In this document: one piece after another, positions 1 to 9,681 of the stretch | How positions within the stretch are numbered: the stretch's first letter is position 1 | Layout of the letters: every line of letters begins with the position of its first letter | Assembly (NCBI RefSeq): GCF_002161235.1 | Contig: NZ_NFHE01000005.1 | Coordinates: 1 to 64,000, forward strand | DNA from: Pseudoflavonifractor sp. An85 | GTDB taxonomy: Bacteria; Bacillota; Clostridia; Oscillospirales; Oscillospiraceae | DNA length: 64,000 nt | Reading direction: 5' to 3' | Notes under the pieces: generated by a model | What the model saw: only the letters and a program-made list of their open reading frames with translations | Told to the model about the DNA's origin: nothing | Database searches by the model: none | Position numbers and translations under genes: made by a program

Positions 1-216
1 GGGGGTGACGGTGGGCCGGGGCGCAGGGGTGACGGTGATGGATGCGGTGCCTGCGGCCGGCTCATCGGCCAGCTTGGACACATTGCTGCGCACGCTTTGA
101 ATGAGGAAGTAGGCGGACAGACCGATGACCATCACACACATCAGCACCGCAAGATAAAATCCCTTCCCCGTGACAAAGTCCACGGCTCGTTTCCATAAAT
201 TCGGTTTCTGGTTCAT
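1..216 (-). CDS. N-terminal part of a membrane-anchored extracytoplasmic protein (cut by window edge)
   Basis: Only the first 72 codons lie in the window. ATG at 216 follows GGAGGTG at 222-228. The fragment has a short basic N-terminus, one membrane segment at about residues 20-40, then a Ser/Thr/Pro-rich stretch with repeated T-V-T-P units that looks like an extracytoplasmic linker. Single-pass proteins with such linkers in this group often end in an M23 peptidase, LysM or similar domain (for example SpoIIQ-like proteins), but the deciding part is missing, so I give no function. It is transcribed in the same direction as pyc, downstream of the pyc terminator. Confidence 0.6.
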   Translation of the reverse strand, partial: MNQKPNLWKRAVDFVTGKGFYLAVLMCVMVIGLSAYFLIQSVRSNVSKLADEPAAGTASITVTPAPRPTVTP

Positions 217-273
217 AATAACACCTCCACGGCTATTTTGGACAGGAGGTGAGTACCCTATACCGGAGAATGG

Positions 274-314
274 AAAAATGATGGAGGAGATTCCACACCG
301 GGAATCTCCTCCAT
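274..314 (-). terminator. Intrinsic terminator of pyc
   Basis: A perfect 14-bp inverted repeat (281-294 with 301-314, 6-nt loop), read on the minus strand, is followed by a run of five T (274-278). It starts 14 bases after the pyc stop codon. Confidence 0.85.
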
Positions 315-328
315 GAAAGAAATGGAAG

Positions 329-3300
329 TTATTTTACTTTGATGGTCATCAGCAACTCACCGGCCTTGACGCTGGAGCCGTCGGTGATGTAAACCTGATC
401 CACCACACCGGACATGCGAGCCACCACGGAGGTCTCCATCTTCATGGCTTCGATGACGGTCACTACCTGGTTTTCCTCTACGGTATCGCCGGGTTTCACG
501 GAAACCTTGGACACCATGCCGGGGATGGAGGAGCCCACCTGGCTCTTGTCCTCCGGGTCAGCCATGACCACGGTGCGGCCCTTGACCTGAGCACGCTTGT
601 CTGGCACAGCCACCTCGCGGCGGGTGCCGTTGAGCTCGAAGTTGACGGTGCGGGTGCCATCGTCGTTCTGGTCCCCCAACCCCAGGTACTTGATGACCAG
701 GGTCTTGCCGTCCTCAATGTTGATCTTGTTGGTCTCGCCAATGGCCATGCCGTTGAAGAACACGTGGCTGCTCATGCGGGTGATGTAGCCGTATTCCTGA
801 CGGTGGTTGCGGTAATCCTCATAGACCTTGGGGAACAGACAGTAGGAGAGCATGGCCCGGGTGTTGATGATGTCGCTCTCCATAAAGCGGGTCATCTCCT
901 GACGCACGGCATCGAAGTCCACAGGGGGCAGCAGCTCGCCGGGACGGCAGGTGATGGGCTTCTCGCCCTTAAGTACTACCTCTTGCAGACCCTCAGGCTG
1001 GAAGCCCCAGGCGGGCTGGCCCATCATGCCCTTGAAGTAGCTGACCACCGAATCGGGGAAGGCCAGACTCTTGCCCCGCTCCAAGATGTTGTCGGGGGTA
1101 AGGTCGTTTTGCACCATGAAGATGGCCAGATCGCCCACCATCTTAGAGGAGGGGGTCACCTTTACCAGATCGCCCAACATATCGTTGACGGTCTTGTACA
1201 TCTCCTTGACTTCTTCAAAGCGGGGGCCAAGGCCCAAGGACACTACCTGAGGATACAGGTTGGTGTACTGACCGCCGGGGATTTCGTAGCGATAGATGTC
1301 GGTGGTGGGGCTCTTCAGACCCTCGTCAAAGCTGGCATAGCGCAGACGCACGTCGGACCAGTAGTTGTCCAGGCGCTGAATGTCTCGCAGGTCCAGACCG
1401 GTATCTCGCTCCTGTCCTTCCAGGGCGGCCACTACGGCAGACAAAGAGGGCTGACTGGTGAGGCTGGACAGGGAGGCGGTGGCACAGTCCACAATGTCCA
1501 CCCCGGCCTCAGCGGCCATGAGATAGGTGGCCACCTGGTTTCCAGTGGTGTCGTGGGTATGCAGGTGGATGGGCAGGCCCACCTCCTGTTTCAGGGTAGA
1601 GATTAGCTTCTTGGCGGCGTAAGGCTTGAGCAGGCCGGACATATCCTTGATGCACAAGGTGTGGGCACCGCGGCGCTCCAGTTCCTTGGCCATGTCCACG
1701 TAGTACTTTAAGGTGTACTTGTCCCGCTTGGGGTCCAGAATGTCACCGGTGTAGCACATGGTGGCCTCCAGCACCTTGTTCTGGCGCAGTACCTCGTCCA
1801 TAGCCACTTCCATGCCGGGAATCCAGTTCAGAGAGTCGAACACCCGGAAGATATCAATGCCGGACTGAGCGGCTTCCCGCACAAACTCCCGCACCAGGTT
1901 ATCGGGGAAGTTGGCGTAGCCCACCATGTTGGAGCCGCGCAGCAGCATCTGGAAGGGAATGTTGGGGATCTTCTGGCGCAGCAGGTCCAGGCGGTCCCAG
2001 GGAGACTCATGGAGGAAGCGGTAAGCGGTGTCGAAGGTGGCGCCGCCCCACATCTCCAGGGAGAAGCAGTCGCCCAAAATCTCTGCAGTGCCGTCCGCTC
2101 CGTGCACCATGTCTCGGGTACGCATCCGGGTGGAGAGGAGGGACTGGTGAGCGTCCCGCATGGTGGTGTCGGTGATGAGCAGTTTCTTCTGATTCAGCAC
2201 CCACTCCTTCACTGCCTCGGGGCCCTTTTCATCCAGTAACTGCTTCAGGCCGTGGAGCGGCTTGCCGGTGGTCTCGGGGAAGCGGGGCTTGTGGTACTGC
2301 TTGCGCTCAGTGTCGGGGTTGTCCACCTGAATCTGAGCGATGTACTTCAAGACCTTGGTGGCGCGGTCCCGGCTGTTCTCAATCTCAAACAGCTCAGGGG
2401 TGTCGTCAATGAACTTGGTGTGGCAGGCTCCAGCCAGGAAGGCGGGGTGGTTGAGGATGTTGGTGACAAAGGGAATGTTGGTCTTGACCCCTCGCACGTG
2501 CTCCTCGTTCACCGCGCGGGTGGCCCGGCGGCAGGCGCCTTCAAAGGTATTGTCCCAAGTGGTCACCTTCACCAACAGGGAGTCGTAGTAAGGGGAGATG
2601 ACAGCCCCGGCAGCCGCGTTGCCGCCGTCCAAACGCACGCCAAAGCCGCCGCTGGAGCGATAGGCGGAGATTTTGCCGGTATCGGGGGCAAAGTTGTTGG
2701 AGGGGTCCTCGGTGGTCACCCGGCACTGGATGGAGTAGCCGTACATACGCAAGTCCTCCTGGCGGGCCAGACCGATGGCGGGGTGGGAGAGGGGATGGCC
2801 CTCGGCGATGAGAATCTGGGCCCGCACCAGGTCCACGCCGGTGACCATCTCGGTGACGGTGTGCTCCACCTGAATGCGGGGGTTCATCTCAATGAAGTAG
2901 TGCTGGCCCGTCTTGCCATCCACCAGGAACTCCACGGTGCCGGCGTTGACGTAGCCCACATGCTTGGCGATCTTCACCGCGTCCGCCCGCAGGGCTTCCA
3001 CGGTAGCCTTGGGCACTGACCAGGCGGGGGCGTACTCCACAACCTTCTGATAGCGGCGCTGGAGGGAGCAGTCACGCTCACCCAGGTGCATCACGTTTCC
3101 GTGCTCATCGGCCAGGATCTGCACCTCGATGTGCTTGGGCTCCACCAGGAATTTCTCGATAAAGATATCCTCGTTGCCAAAAGCCTTGCGGGCCTCATTT
3201 TTCACCAGCTCGAACTCCCGGCGCACGTCCTCCTCGCTGTCGCAGCGCCGCATGCCACGACCGCCACCGCCGGCGGCGGCCTTGAGGATGATGGGGAAGC

Positions 3301-3766
3301 CATAGCTCACGGCCTTTTCCACCGCCTCGTCCGCATCCTTCAACGGCTGGGTGGAGCCGGGGATGATGGGCACATTGCAGGCAATGGCCGTGGCTTTGGC
3401 CGCCAGCTTGTCGCCCATCTGGGCCAACACGTGGGAGGGAGGGCCGATGAACTTGATGCCATTAGCCTCACAGGCCCGGGCGAAGTCGGCGTTTTCCGAC
3501 AAAAATCCATAGCCCGGGTGAATGGCGGTGACGCCCCGGCGCTTGGCCAGGTCGATGATGGCGGGAATATCCAGATACGCGCCCAGAGGGGACTGGTTTT
3601 CTCCAATGAGATAGGCCTCGTCGGCTTTGATGCGGAACATGGAATTGGTGTCCTCGTTGGAGTACATGGCCACCGTATGCAGCCCCAAATCGTGACAGGC
3701 ACGGAAAATGCGAATGGCGATCTCGCCTCGGTTGGCGGCGAGCACCTTGGAAAATTGCTGTGCCAC
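329..3766 (-). CDS. pyc: Pyruvate carboxylase
   Basis: ATP- and biotin-dependent carboxylation of pyruvate to oxaloacetate in the cytoplasm, an anaplerotic reaction. The 1145-residue protein has the full single-chain layout: an N-terminal biotin carboxylase/ATP-grasp domain (starts VLAANRGEIAIRIF; Gly-rich KAAAGGGGRGM loop), a central carboxyltransferase domain (TMRDAHQSLLSTRMR; the metal-ligand region HLHTHDTTGN), and a C-terminal biotinyl domain with EAMKMET, biotinylated Lys about 1109. Length is normal for the family. The start is GTG at 3766, placed by AAGGAGG at 3774-3780; no ATG is better placed. It is a single-gene unit with its own consensus promoter and terminator. No frameshift or missing key motif is visible. 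Confidence 0.97.
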   Translation of the reverse strand: MAQQFSKVLAANRGEIAIRIFRACHDLGLHTVAMYSNEDTNSMFRIKADEAYLIGENQSPLGAYLDIPAIIDLAKRRGVTAIHPGYGFLSENADFARACEANGIKFIGPPSHVLAQMGDKLAAKATAIACNVPIIPGSTQPLKDADEAVEKAVSYGFPIILKAAAGGGGRGMRRCDSEEDVRREFELVKNEARKAFGNEDIFIEKFLVEPKHIEVQILADEHGNVMHLGERDCSLQRRYQKVVEYAPAWSVPKATVEALRADAVKIAKHVGYVNAGTVEFLVDGKTGQHYFIEMNPRIQVEHTVTEMVTGVDLVRAQILIAEGHPLSHPAIGLARQEDLRMYGYSIQCRVTTEDPSNNFAPDTGKISAYRSSGGFGVRLDGGNAAAGAVISPYYDSLLVKVTTWDNTFEGACRRATRAVNEEHVRGVKTNIPFVTNILNHPAFLAGACHTKFIDDTPELFEIENSRDRATKVLKYIAQIQVDNPDTERKQYHKPRFPETTGKPLHGLKQLLDEKGPEAVKEWVLNQKKLLITDTTMRDAHQSLLSTRMRTRDMVHGADGTAEILGDCFSLEMWGGATFDTAYRFLHESPWDRLDLLRQKIPNIPFQMLLRGSNMVGYANFPDNLVREFVREAAQSGIDIFRVFDSLNWIPGMEVAMDEVLRQNKVLEATMCYTGDILDPKRDKYTLKYYVDMAKELERRGAHTLCIKDMSGLLKPYAAKKLISTLKQEVGLPIHLHTHDTTGNQVATYLMAAEAGVDIVDCATASLSSLTSQPSLSAVVAALEGQERDTGLDLRDIQRLDNYWSDVRLRYASFDEGLKSPTTDIYRYEIPGGQYTNLYPQVVSLGLGPRFEEVKEMYKTVNDMLGDLVKVTPSSKMVGDLAIFMVQNDLTPDNILERGKSLAFPDSVVSYFKGMMGQPAWGFQPEGLQEVVLKGEKPITCRPGELLPPVDFDAVRQEMTRFMESDIINTRAMLSYCLFPKVYEDYRNHRQEYGYITRMSSHVFFNGMAIGETNKINIEDGKTLVIKYLGLGDQNDDGTRTVNFELNGTRREVAVPDKRAQVKGRTVVMADPEDKSQVGSSIPGMVSKVSVKPGDTVEENQVVTVIEAMKMETSVVARMSGVVDQVYITDGSSVKAGELLMTIKVK

Positions 3767-3809
3767 GTTGATACCTCCTTATCCTTGATGGTTCACTGTA
3801 ATAATGTAC

Positions 3810-3838
3810 ATTATAATGGCTGGTTTTCCCTTTTGCAA
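3810..3838 (-). promoter_or_regulatory. Sigma-A promoter of pyc
   Basis: Minus strand: -35 TTGCAA (3833-3838), 17-bp spacer, -10 TATAAT (3810-3815). This is 44 bases upstream of the pyc GTG start. The same TTGCAA-17-TATAAT pair precedes the EF-G-like gene. Confidence 0.85.
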
Positions 3839-4035
3839 CGGAGAAAGAGTGTTAAAAAATAAACTTGGTACTTTTGACATGAAACGCTTTATCTCGTCAA
3901 AGAAGTTGTGACAAAGAGACGAAAGTCCGCCGCACAAAGACAGATGTCGGAGAGAGGGGGGTGTTCATAGAGGGGGAAATGTGGTACAATGAAGGCCTGC
4001 AAATTGGGGGATTGCCCCAAATGGAGGTGAAAGGC

Positions 4036-6129
4036 ATGGAGCAGAGGAACAATGTGGCGCTGTCCTCACTGTCTGGCGTGGGACCGGTGCGCAGCGGGAA
4101 ATTGGCCAAGCTGGGCCTGGAACGGCTGAGCGACGTGCTCTGGCACTTTCCTCTACGCTATGAGGACCGGCGCAAGGTCTACACCGTGCGGGAAGCGCCC
4201 GAGGGGCAGATGTGCTGTGTCAAGGCCATGGTGGCCCAGCTGCCCCAGCTCTCCCGGGTGCGCAGCGGCATCGAGCTGGTGAAGGTGCGCTGTGTGGATG
4301 ACACCGGGGTGCTGAACCTGACTTTTTTTCACCAAAGCTACCTGCGCCATACCTTTTCCCCAGGCGATCAGTACGTATTCTACGGAAAAGTGGAGCGGCA
4401 GGGGCGAGGCATTTCCATGGTCAATCCCCTCTTTGAAAAGGAAGGGGAGGAGAAGTATACCGGGCGCATCGTCCCCGTGTATCCCCTGACGGCTGGCGTC
4501 CACAATGCGCTGCTGATGAACTTGGCCCAGCTAGCGGTGGAGCAACTGGCCCCCACGGTGGAGGAGGTGCTCCCCCTGTGGGTGCGGGAGGAGTACCACC
4601 TGTGCCAGCAAGAGTTTGCCCTGCAAAACATCCACTTTCCCCAGAGTTTTGAGGGGCTGGAGTGGGCAAGACGGCGGCTGATTTTTGAGGAGCTACTCAC
4701 CCTGACCTGCGGTTTGGCCATGTTGAAAGGGCGGCGGCAGCACTTTGACGGATTGCGTCTGGCGCCCCATTCTCCAGAGGAATTCCAATCGCTGCTCCCC
4801 TTTATCCCCACGGATGCCCAGCGTCGGGCCATGGAGGACATCTTCCACGATGTCACCTCGGGGCAGAGCATGAACCGCCTGGTGCAGGGCGATGTAGGCT
4901 CGGGCAAAACGGCGGTGGCCGCCTATGGGGCGTGGGTGACAGCCCTCAGCGGCATGCAGTGCGCCCTTATGGCCCCCACCGAACTGCTGGCCGAGCAGCA
5001 CTACCGCACCCTGTCCACCCTGTTGGGCCCCAGCGGCATTCGGGTGGAACTCCTTACCGGATCGGTAAAAGGAGCGGGGCGAAAAAAGTTGCTCCAGGCA
5101 CTGGCCAGCGGAGACGTTCAGGTGCTGGTGGGCACCCATGCCCTCTTTTCCCAGGGGGTGGAGTACCACCGGCTGGGCCTGGTGATTGCCGATGAGCAGC
5201 ACCGGTTTGGCGTGGCCCAGCGGGGTGCGTTGGCCGCCAAGGGGGGCGAGATTCCGCCCCATGTGCTGGTGATGTCCGCCACCCCCATTCCCCGCACCTT
5301 GGCGCTGATGATCTACGGGGATATGGAGGTGTCCATCATCGACCAGTTGCCTCCTGGACGCACCCCGGTATCCACCTATGTGGTGGGAGAGGACAAGCGA
5401 CAGCGCATGTACGGCTTTGTCCGCACCCAAGTGGGGCAGGGAAGACAGGTCTATCTGGTGTGTCCCGCCGTAGAGGAGAACGGAGGCGAGGATGAGGAGG
5501 GACAGACATCCTTGTTTCCCGCCATGGACCTGAAAGCAGTGACCACCTATGCCAAACACCTGCAAGAGCAGGTGTTTCCCGATTTGAAGGTGGGGTTTGT
5601 CCACGGCAAAATGAAAAGCAAGGACAAGGAAGCCATCATGTCCGCCTTTGCCGCCGGAGAGATTCAGGTCTTGGTGTCCACCACCGTCATTGAGGTGGGG
5701 GTGGACGTGCCCAACGCCACCTTGATGATTGTGGAGAACGCTGACCGCTTCGGCCTGTCCCAGCTGCACCAGCTGCGTGGCCGAGTGGGTCGAGGCAAGC
5801 ACGAGAGTTACTGTGTGCTGGTCACTGCCAGCCGCAGTGAGACGGCCCGACAGCGGCTGCGGGTGCTGACCCAGACCACGGACGGCTTCCAAATTGCCCA
5901 GGAGGACCTGCGTCTGCGTGGCCCTGGCGACTTTTTCGGCCAGCGGCAGCACGGCTTGCCCCAGTTGAAGGTGGCGGACTTTGCCTCCGACCTGGAAGTT
6001 TTGAACCAAGCCCGGCAAGCGGCTCAGGCGTTGGTGGATGGGGACCCGGATTTGACCCAGGCCCAGCACCTTCCCCTGCGCCGTCGGGTGGAGCATATGT
6101 TCCGGGACAACCCGGATATTTTTCATTAA
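4036..6129 (+). CDS. recG: ATP-dependent DNA helicase RecG
   Basis: Branch-migration helicase that reverses stalled replication forks and processes Holliday junctions. The 697-residue protein has the N-terminal wedge/OB region, then helicase motifs: Walker A GDVGSGKT (285-292), DEQH box (386-389), MSATPIPRT, and the RecG hallmark QLRGRVGRG followed by the C-terminal TRG-type region. I chose ATG 4036 because GGAGGTG lies at 4023-4029; the frame is open further upstream, but those starts have no ribosome binding site. A -10-like TACAAT is at 3985-3990 without a clear -35. The gene for a small redox protein follows 26 bases after the stop. Confidence 0.95.
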   Translation: MEQRNNVALSSLSGVGPVRSGKLAKLGLERLSDVLWHFPLRYEDRRKVYTVREAPEGQMCCVKAMVAQLPQLSRVRSGIELVKVRCVDDTGVLNLTFFHQSYLRHTFSPGDQYVFYGKVERQGRGISMVNPLFEKEGEEKYTGRIVPVYPLTAGVHNALLMNLAQLAVEQLAPTVEEVLPLWVREEYHLCQQEFALQNIHFPQSFEGLEWARRRLIFEELLTLTCGLAMLKGRRQHFDGLRLAPHSPEEFQSLLPFIPTDAQRRAMEDIFHDVTSGQSMNRLVQGDVGSGKTAVAAYGAWVTALSGMQCALMAPTELLAEQHYRTLSTLLGPSGIRVELLTGSVKGAGRKKLLQALASGDVQVLVGTHALFSQGVEYHRLGLVIADEQHRFGVAQRGALAAKGGEIPPHVLVMSATPIPRTLALMIYGDMEVSIIDQLPPGRTPVSTYVVGEDKRQRMYGFVRTQVGQGRQVYLVCPAVEENGGEDEEGQTSLFPAMDLKAVTTYAKHLQEQVFPDLKVGFVHGKMKSKDKEAIMSAFAAGEIQVLVSTTVIEVGVDVPNATLMIVENADRFGLSQLHQLRGRVGRGKHESYCVLVTASRSETARQRLRVLTQTTDGFQIAQEDLRLRGPGDFFGQRQHGLPQLKVADFASDLEVLNQARQAAQALVDGDPDLTQAQHLPLRRRVEHMFRDNPDIFH

Positions 6130-6155
6130 CACAAGCGGAAATGGAGCGAACCAAT

Positions 6156-6542
6156 ATGACCAGAAAAGAACACAGCAAGACTCTGCGGGCGGATACCCAG
6201 GTGCACTACAACTGCGCCCAATCGGTGCTTATCCCCTTTGCCCAGGACATGGGGCTCACAGAGGAGCAGGCCAACGCCTTGGGCCTGAACTTTGGCGCCG
6301 GCATGGGCTGCGGCTCGGTGTGCGGTGCCATCACCGGGGCCTTTGCGGCCATGGGCGGCTTAGGGCTTCCCCAGGAGAAGCGCGCTCAGCTGTTGCGGGA
6401 GTTTCGCCAGGACCATGGAGACGTCCACTGCGCCCAGCTGTTGAAGAGCGCCGTGGAGCGGGGCGAGGAGCGCAAGTGCCACTGTGACCGGATGGTGGAG
6501 TGGTGTATGGACTGGGTCAGCCGGGAAAGCGGCCTGGAATAA
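6156..6542 (+). CDS. C_GCAxxG_C_C-type putative redox-active protein
   Basis: Small 128-residue cytoplasmic protein resembling the putative redox-active family named for its C..GCAxxG..C..C cysteine pattern. Cysteines visible are C20, the GMGCGSVCGA motif (C52, C56), C92, C108, C110 and C117, which could hold an Fe-S cluster or disulfides; the cofactor is not established by the sequence. ATG 6156 has GGAG at 6143-6146; an in-frame ATG at 6141 has no suitable site. It sits between recG and tex, 12 bases before tex, so the three are probably co-transcribed. The biological role is unknown. Confidence 0.75.
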   Translation: MTRKEHSKTLRADTQVHYNCAQSVLIPFAQDMGLTEEQANALGLNFGAGMGCGSVCGAITGAFAAMGGLGLPQEKRAQLLREFRQDHGDVHCAQLLKSAVERGEERKCHCDRMVEWCMDWVSRESGLE

Positions 6543-6554
6543 AGGAGAATACCC

Positions 6555-8732
6555 ATGGAAGAACTGATCAAGCGTTTGGCCCAGGAATTTTCTGTCTCGG
6601 CCAAGCATGTGGAAAATGTCATCAACCTTTTGGACGAGGGGAATACGGTCCCCTTCATTGCCCGGTACCGCAAGGAGATGCACGGCGGCATGGATGACCA
6701 GCTCATCCGGCAGCTGGCCGACCGGCTGCAATACCTGCGGGGGCTGGACAAGCGCCGCCAGGAAGTGAAAACCGCCATTGAAAACCAGGGCAAGCTCACC
6801 GACGAGTTGGCCCAGGCCATTGACGGGGCTCAGACTCTGGCCGAGGTGGAGGATTTGTACCGTCCCTACCAGCAAAAACGGCGCACCCGGGCCACCATGG
6901 CCAAGGAGAAGGGCCTGGAGCCTCTGGCTCAGACCCTCTATGCCCAGAAGCGGGACTGTCCCGACCCGGAGACCCTGGCCCAAGACTTCATCAACCCGGA
7001 CTTGGGGGTGGAGGACGTGGAGGCGGCCCTGCAGGGTGCCTCCGATATTGTGGCGGAGTGGATTTCCGACGATGCGGACATCCGCAAGGTGTTGCGTACT
7101 CTCTATGCGAAAAAGGCTGTTTTGGTGTCCAAAGCTGCCGCCAAGGAGCCGGAGGACAGCGTATACCGGCTTTACTATGACTTCTCCTCTCCCGTCAGTA
7201 AGGTGATGGGCCACCAGGTGTTGGCCATGAACCGAGGGGAGCGGGAGGATATTTTAAAGGTGTCCGTGGACATGGACGAGGAGGAGGCCCTGGTGGCGGT
7301 GCGCCGCCAGGTGGTGCGCCCAGGCACCCCCGCCATGACCTTTGTGAAAGCTGCCGCTGAGGATGCCTACCGCCGTCTCATCGCACCCTCTCTGGAGCGG
7401 GAGGTGCGCAGTGATCTGACGGAAAAAGCCTCGGAAGGTGCCATCGGCCAGTTTGCCCTCAACCTCAAGCCCCTTTTGATGCAGCCCCCGGTGAAAGGGC
7501 ATGTGACCATGGGCCTGGACCCCGGCTACCGCATGGGATGTAAGGTGGCGGTCATCGACCCCACGGGCAAGGTGCTGGACACCACCGTAGTCTATCCCAC
7601 CCACGGGGAGCGAGGGAAGCAGGAGGCCATTGCCAAGCTCTCCGCTCTGGTGAAAAAGCATCATGTGCAGCACATTGCCATTGGCAACGGCACCGCCAGC
7701 CGGGAGACGGAGCAGATGGCGGTGGAAATGATCGGGAAGCTGAACTGCGGGGTCACCTATATGATGGTCAACGAGGCGGGGGCTTCGGTGTACTCTGCCT
7801 CTAAGCTGGCTGCCGAAGAGTTCCCCGACTTCGACGTGAACCTGCGTTCGGCGGCGTCCATTGCCCGCCGCCTCCAGGACCCCCTAGCAGAACTGGTGAA
7901 GATAGACCCCAAGAGCATCGGTGTGGGCCAATACCAGCATGATATGCCCCAGGCCCGTCTGGGGGAGGCTCTGGACGGCGTGGTGGAGGACTGCGTCAAC
8001 GCCGTGGGTGTGGATGTGAACACCGCCTCGGCATCGTTGTTGACCCGAGTGGCGGGCCTGACCCAGACCACCGCCAAAAACATCGTGAAGTATCGGGAGG
8101 AGAATGGCCCCTTCACCACCCGGAAGCAAATTTTGAAGGTGCCCAAGCTGGGTCCCAAGGCTTTTGAACAGTGCGCCGGATTCTTGCGGGTGCCTGAGAG
8201 CAAATCTCCCCTGGACAACACCGCCGTCCACCCAGAGAGCTACGCAGCCGCCCAAGCACTACTGGAGCTGTGCGGATGCACCATGGAGCAGGTGAAGGCG
8301 GGGGCTATGCAGGATCTGATGGATAAGGTGAAGGCATACGGCGTGGAGCGGGCGGCCCAGGCCTGTGGCGTAGGCGTGCCCACCCTGTTGGACGTGGTGG
8401 GCGAGCTGATGAAGCCGGGACGCGATCCCCGAGACGAGCTGCCCGCCCCGGTGCTGCGCACCGACGTGCTGGAGATCAAGGACTTGAAGCCGGGCATGGA
8501 GCTGAAGGGCACGGTGCGCAACGTCATCGACTTTGGCGCCTTTGTGGACATTGGCGTGCACCAGGACGGCCTGGTGCACATCAGCCAAATCTGCGACCGC
8601 TTCATCAAGCATCCCTCTCAAGTATTGTCGGTGGGAGATGTGGTGACCGTGTGGGTCAAAGAGGTGGACGAGAAGAAAAAGCGCATTTCTCTGACCATGA
8701 AAGGTGCCGCGGCAGCGGTGCCGGGAAAGTGA
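6555..8732 (+). CDS. tex: Tex family RNA-binding transcription accessory protein
   Basis: Tex proteins bind RNA and act in transcription and RNA turnover; the exact role in this group is not known. The 725-residue protein has the usual order: helical N-terminal domain (NTVPFIARYRKEM), YqgF/RNase H-like domain around GLDPGYRMGCKVAVID, helix-hairpin-helix pair (NTASASLLTRVAGL and following), and a C-terminal S1 domain (GTVRNVIDFGAFVDIG). Length is normal. ATG 6555 follows AAAGGAG. The stop lies 10 bases before rsmI, suggesting one transcript. Confidence 0.94.
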   Translation: MEELIKRLAQEFSVSAKHVENVINLLDEGNTVPFIARYRKEMHGGMDDQLIRQLADRLQYLRGLDKRRQEVKTAIENQGKLTDELAQAIDGAQTLAEVEDLYRPYQQKRRTRATMAKEKGLEPLAQTLYAQKRDCPDPETLAQDFINPDLGVEDVEAALQGASDIVAEWISDDADIRKVLRTLYAKKAVLVSKAAAKEPEDSVYRLYYDFSSPVSKVMGHQVLAMNRGEREDILKVSVDMDEEEALVAVRRQVVRPGTPAMTFVKAAAEDAYRRLIAPSLEREVRSDLTEKASEGAIGQFALNLKPLLMQPPVKGHVTMGLDPGYRMGCKVAVIDPTGKVLDTTVVYPTHGERGKQEAIAKLSALVKKHHVQHIAIGNGTASRETEQMAVEMIGKLNCGVTYMMVNEAGASVYSASKLAAEEFPDFDVNLRSAASIARRLQDPLAELVKIDPKSIGVGQYQHDMPQARLGEALDGVVEDCVNAVGVDVNTASASLLTRVAGLTQTTAKNIVKYREENGPFTTRKQILKVPKLGPKAFEQCAGFLRVPESKSPLDNTAVHPESYAAAQALLELCGCTMEQVKAGAMQDLMDKVKAYGVERAAQACGVGVPTLLDVVGELMKPGRDPRDELPAPVLRTDVLEIKDLKPGMELKGTVRNVIDFGAFVDIGVHQDGLVHISQICDRFIKHPSQVLSVGDVVTVWVKEVDEKKKRISLTMKGAAAAVPGK

Positions 8733-8742
8733 GGAAACGGCT

Positions 8743-9573
8743 ATGAGTGGAAAGTTGTATTTGGTTCCCACCCCCATCGGCAATTTGGGGGACATTTCCA
8801 GGCGTATGGCGGACACCATGGCAGAGGTGGACTTTCTGGCCGCGGAGGATACCCGAGTGACGGTGAAGCTGCTTAACCACCTGGGGCTGAAAAAGCCCAT
8901 GGTCAGCTACCACCGCCACAACTTCGCCACCGCGGGCCCTGCCATTGTGCAGCGGCTGCTGGCGGGGGAGAGCTGCGCCCTGGTCACCGATGCGGGAACC
9001 CCCGCCATCTCCGACCCCGGAGAGGATTTGGTGGCCCTTTGTGCCCAGCATGAAATTGAGGTGGAGGCCATCCCCGGCCCCTGTGCTCTCATCTGTGCCC
9101 TGTCTGCCTCTGGGTTACCCACAGCACGATTTACCTTTGAGGGATTTCTCCCTCAGAACAAGAAAAACCGCCGTGCCCACCTGGATAGTCTTAGGAATGA
9201 GCAGCGCACCATGATTTTTTATGAGGCCCCCCATAAGCTGGAGGACACCCTGGAGGATTTCGTGGCTGTGTTCGGACCCCAGCGCCGAATTGCCCTGTGC
9301 CGGGAGCTGACCAAGCTCCACGAAGAGGTGGTACGGACAACTTTAGCCCAGGCAGTGGAGGACTGTACCAATCGCCCACCCAGAGGAGAATATGTATTGG
9401 TGGTGGAAGGGGCAGAGGAGGCTCCGGTGGAGCAGGCCGATCCCCAAATGGCTTTGCAGCGGGTAGAACAGCTGCGAGGAGAGGGGCTGTCTCTCAAGGA
9501 GGCCTGCGCCAAAGCAGCAGAGGAATTTGGCACGAAGAAGCGTCAGCTGTATGATATGAGCCTAGGAAAGTGA
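8743..9573 (+). CDS. rsmI: 16S rRNA (cytidine(1402)-2'-O)-methyltransferase RsmI
   Basis: SAM-dependent 2'-O-ribose methylation of C1402 in the 16S rRNA decoding centre. The 276-residue protein starts LYLVPTPIGNLGDI, the family signature, and has AAEDTRVT, SYHRHN, VTDAGTPAISDPG and FYEAPHKL motifs. ATG 8743 is ten bases after the tex stop; a GAGGAAA site overlaps the end of tex. Length matches the family. It is the last gene of the recG-tex-rsmI run and is followed by a strong bidirectional terminator. Confidence 0.95.
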   Translation: MSGKLYLVPTPIGNLGDISRRMADTMAEVDFLAAEDTRVTVKLLNHLGLKKPMVSYHRHNFATAGPAIVQRLLAGESCALVTDAGTPAISDPGEDLVALCAQHEIEVEAIPGPCALICALSASGLPTARFTFEGFLPQNKKNRRAHLDSLRNEQRTMIFYEAPHKLEDTLEDFVAVFGPQRRIALCRELTKLHEEVVRTTLAQAVEDCTNRPPRGEYVLVVEGAEEAPVEQADPQMALQRVEQLRGEGLSLKEACAKAAEEFGTKKRQLYDMSLGK

Positions 9574-9630
9574 TTACATATAGTATAAAATGGCGGCTTT
9601 ATTTTCTGCCGAATTTAGGAATAAAATGAC

Positions 9631-9669
9631 AAAAAACGCCGGTGGAAATTGTTTCCACCGGCGTTTTTT
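9631..9669. terminator. Bidirectional terminator between rsmI and the AbrB-type gene
   Basis: Perfect 12-bp stem (9637-9648 with 9652-9663, 3-nt loop) flanked by six A on the left and six T on the right, so it works for rsmI (+) and for the AbrB-type gene (-). Confidence 0.92.
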
Positions 9670-9681
9670 CTAATAAAAGTT

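Noticed and set aside
3879-3893. Possible CcpA (cre) site ATGAAACGCTTTATC upstream of pyc
   Set aside because: One base short of the cre consensus around the central CG, and not symmetric; not supported.
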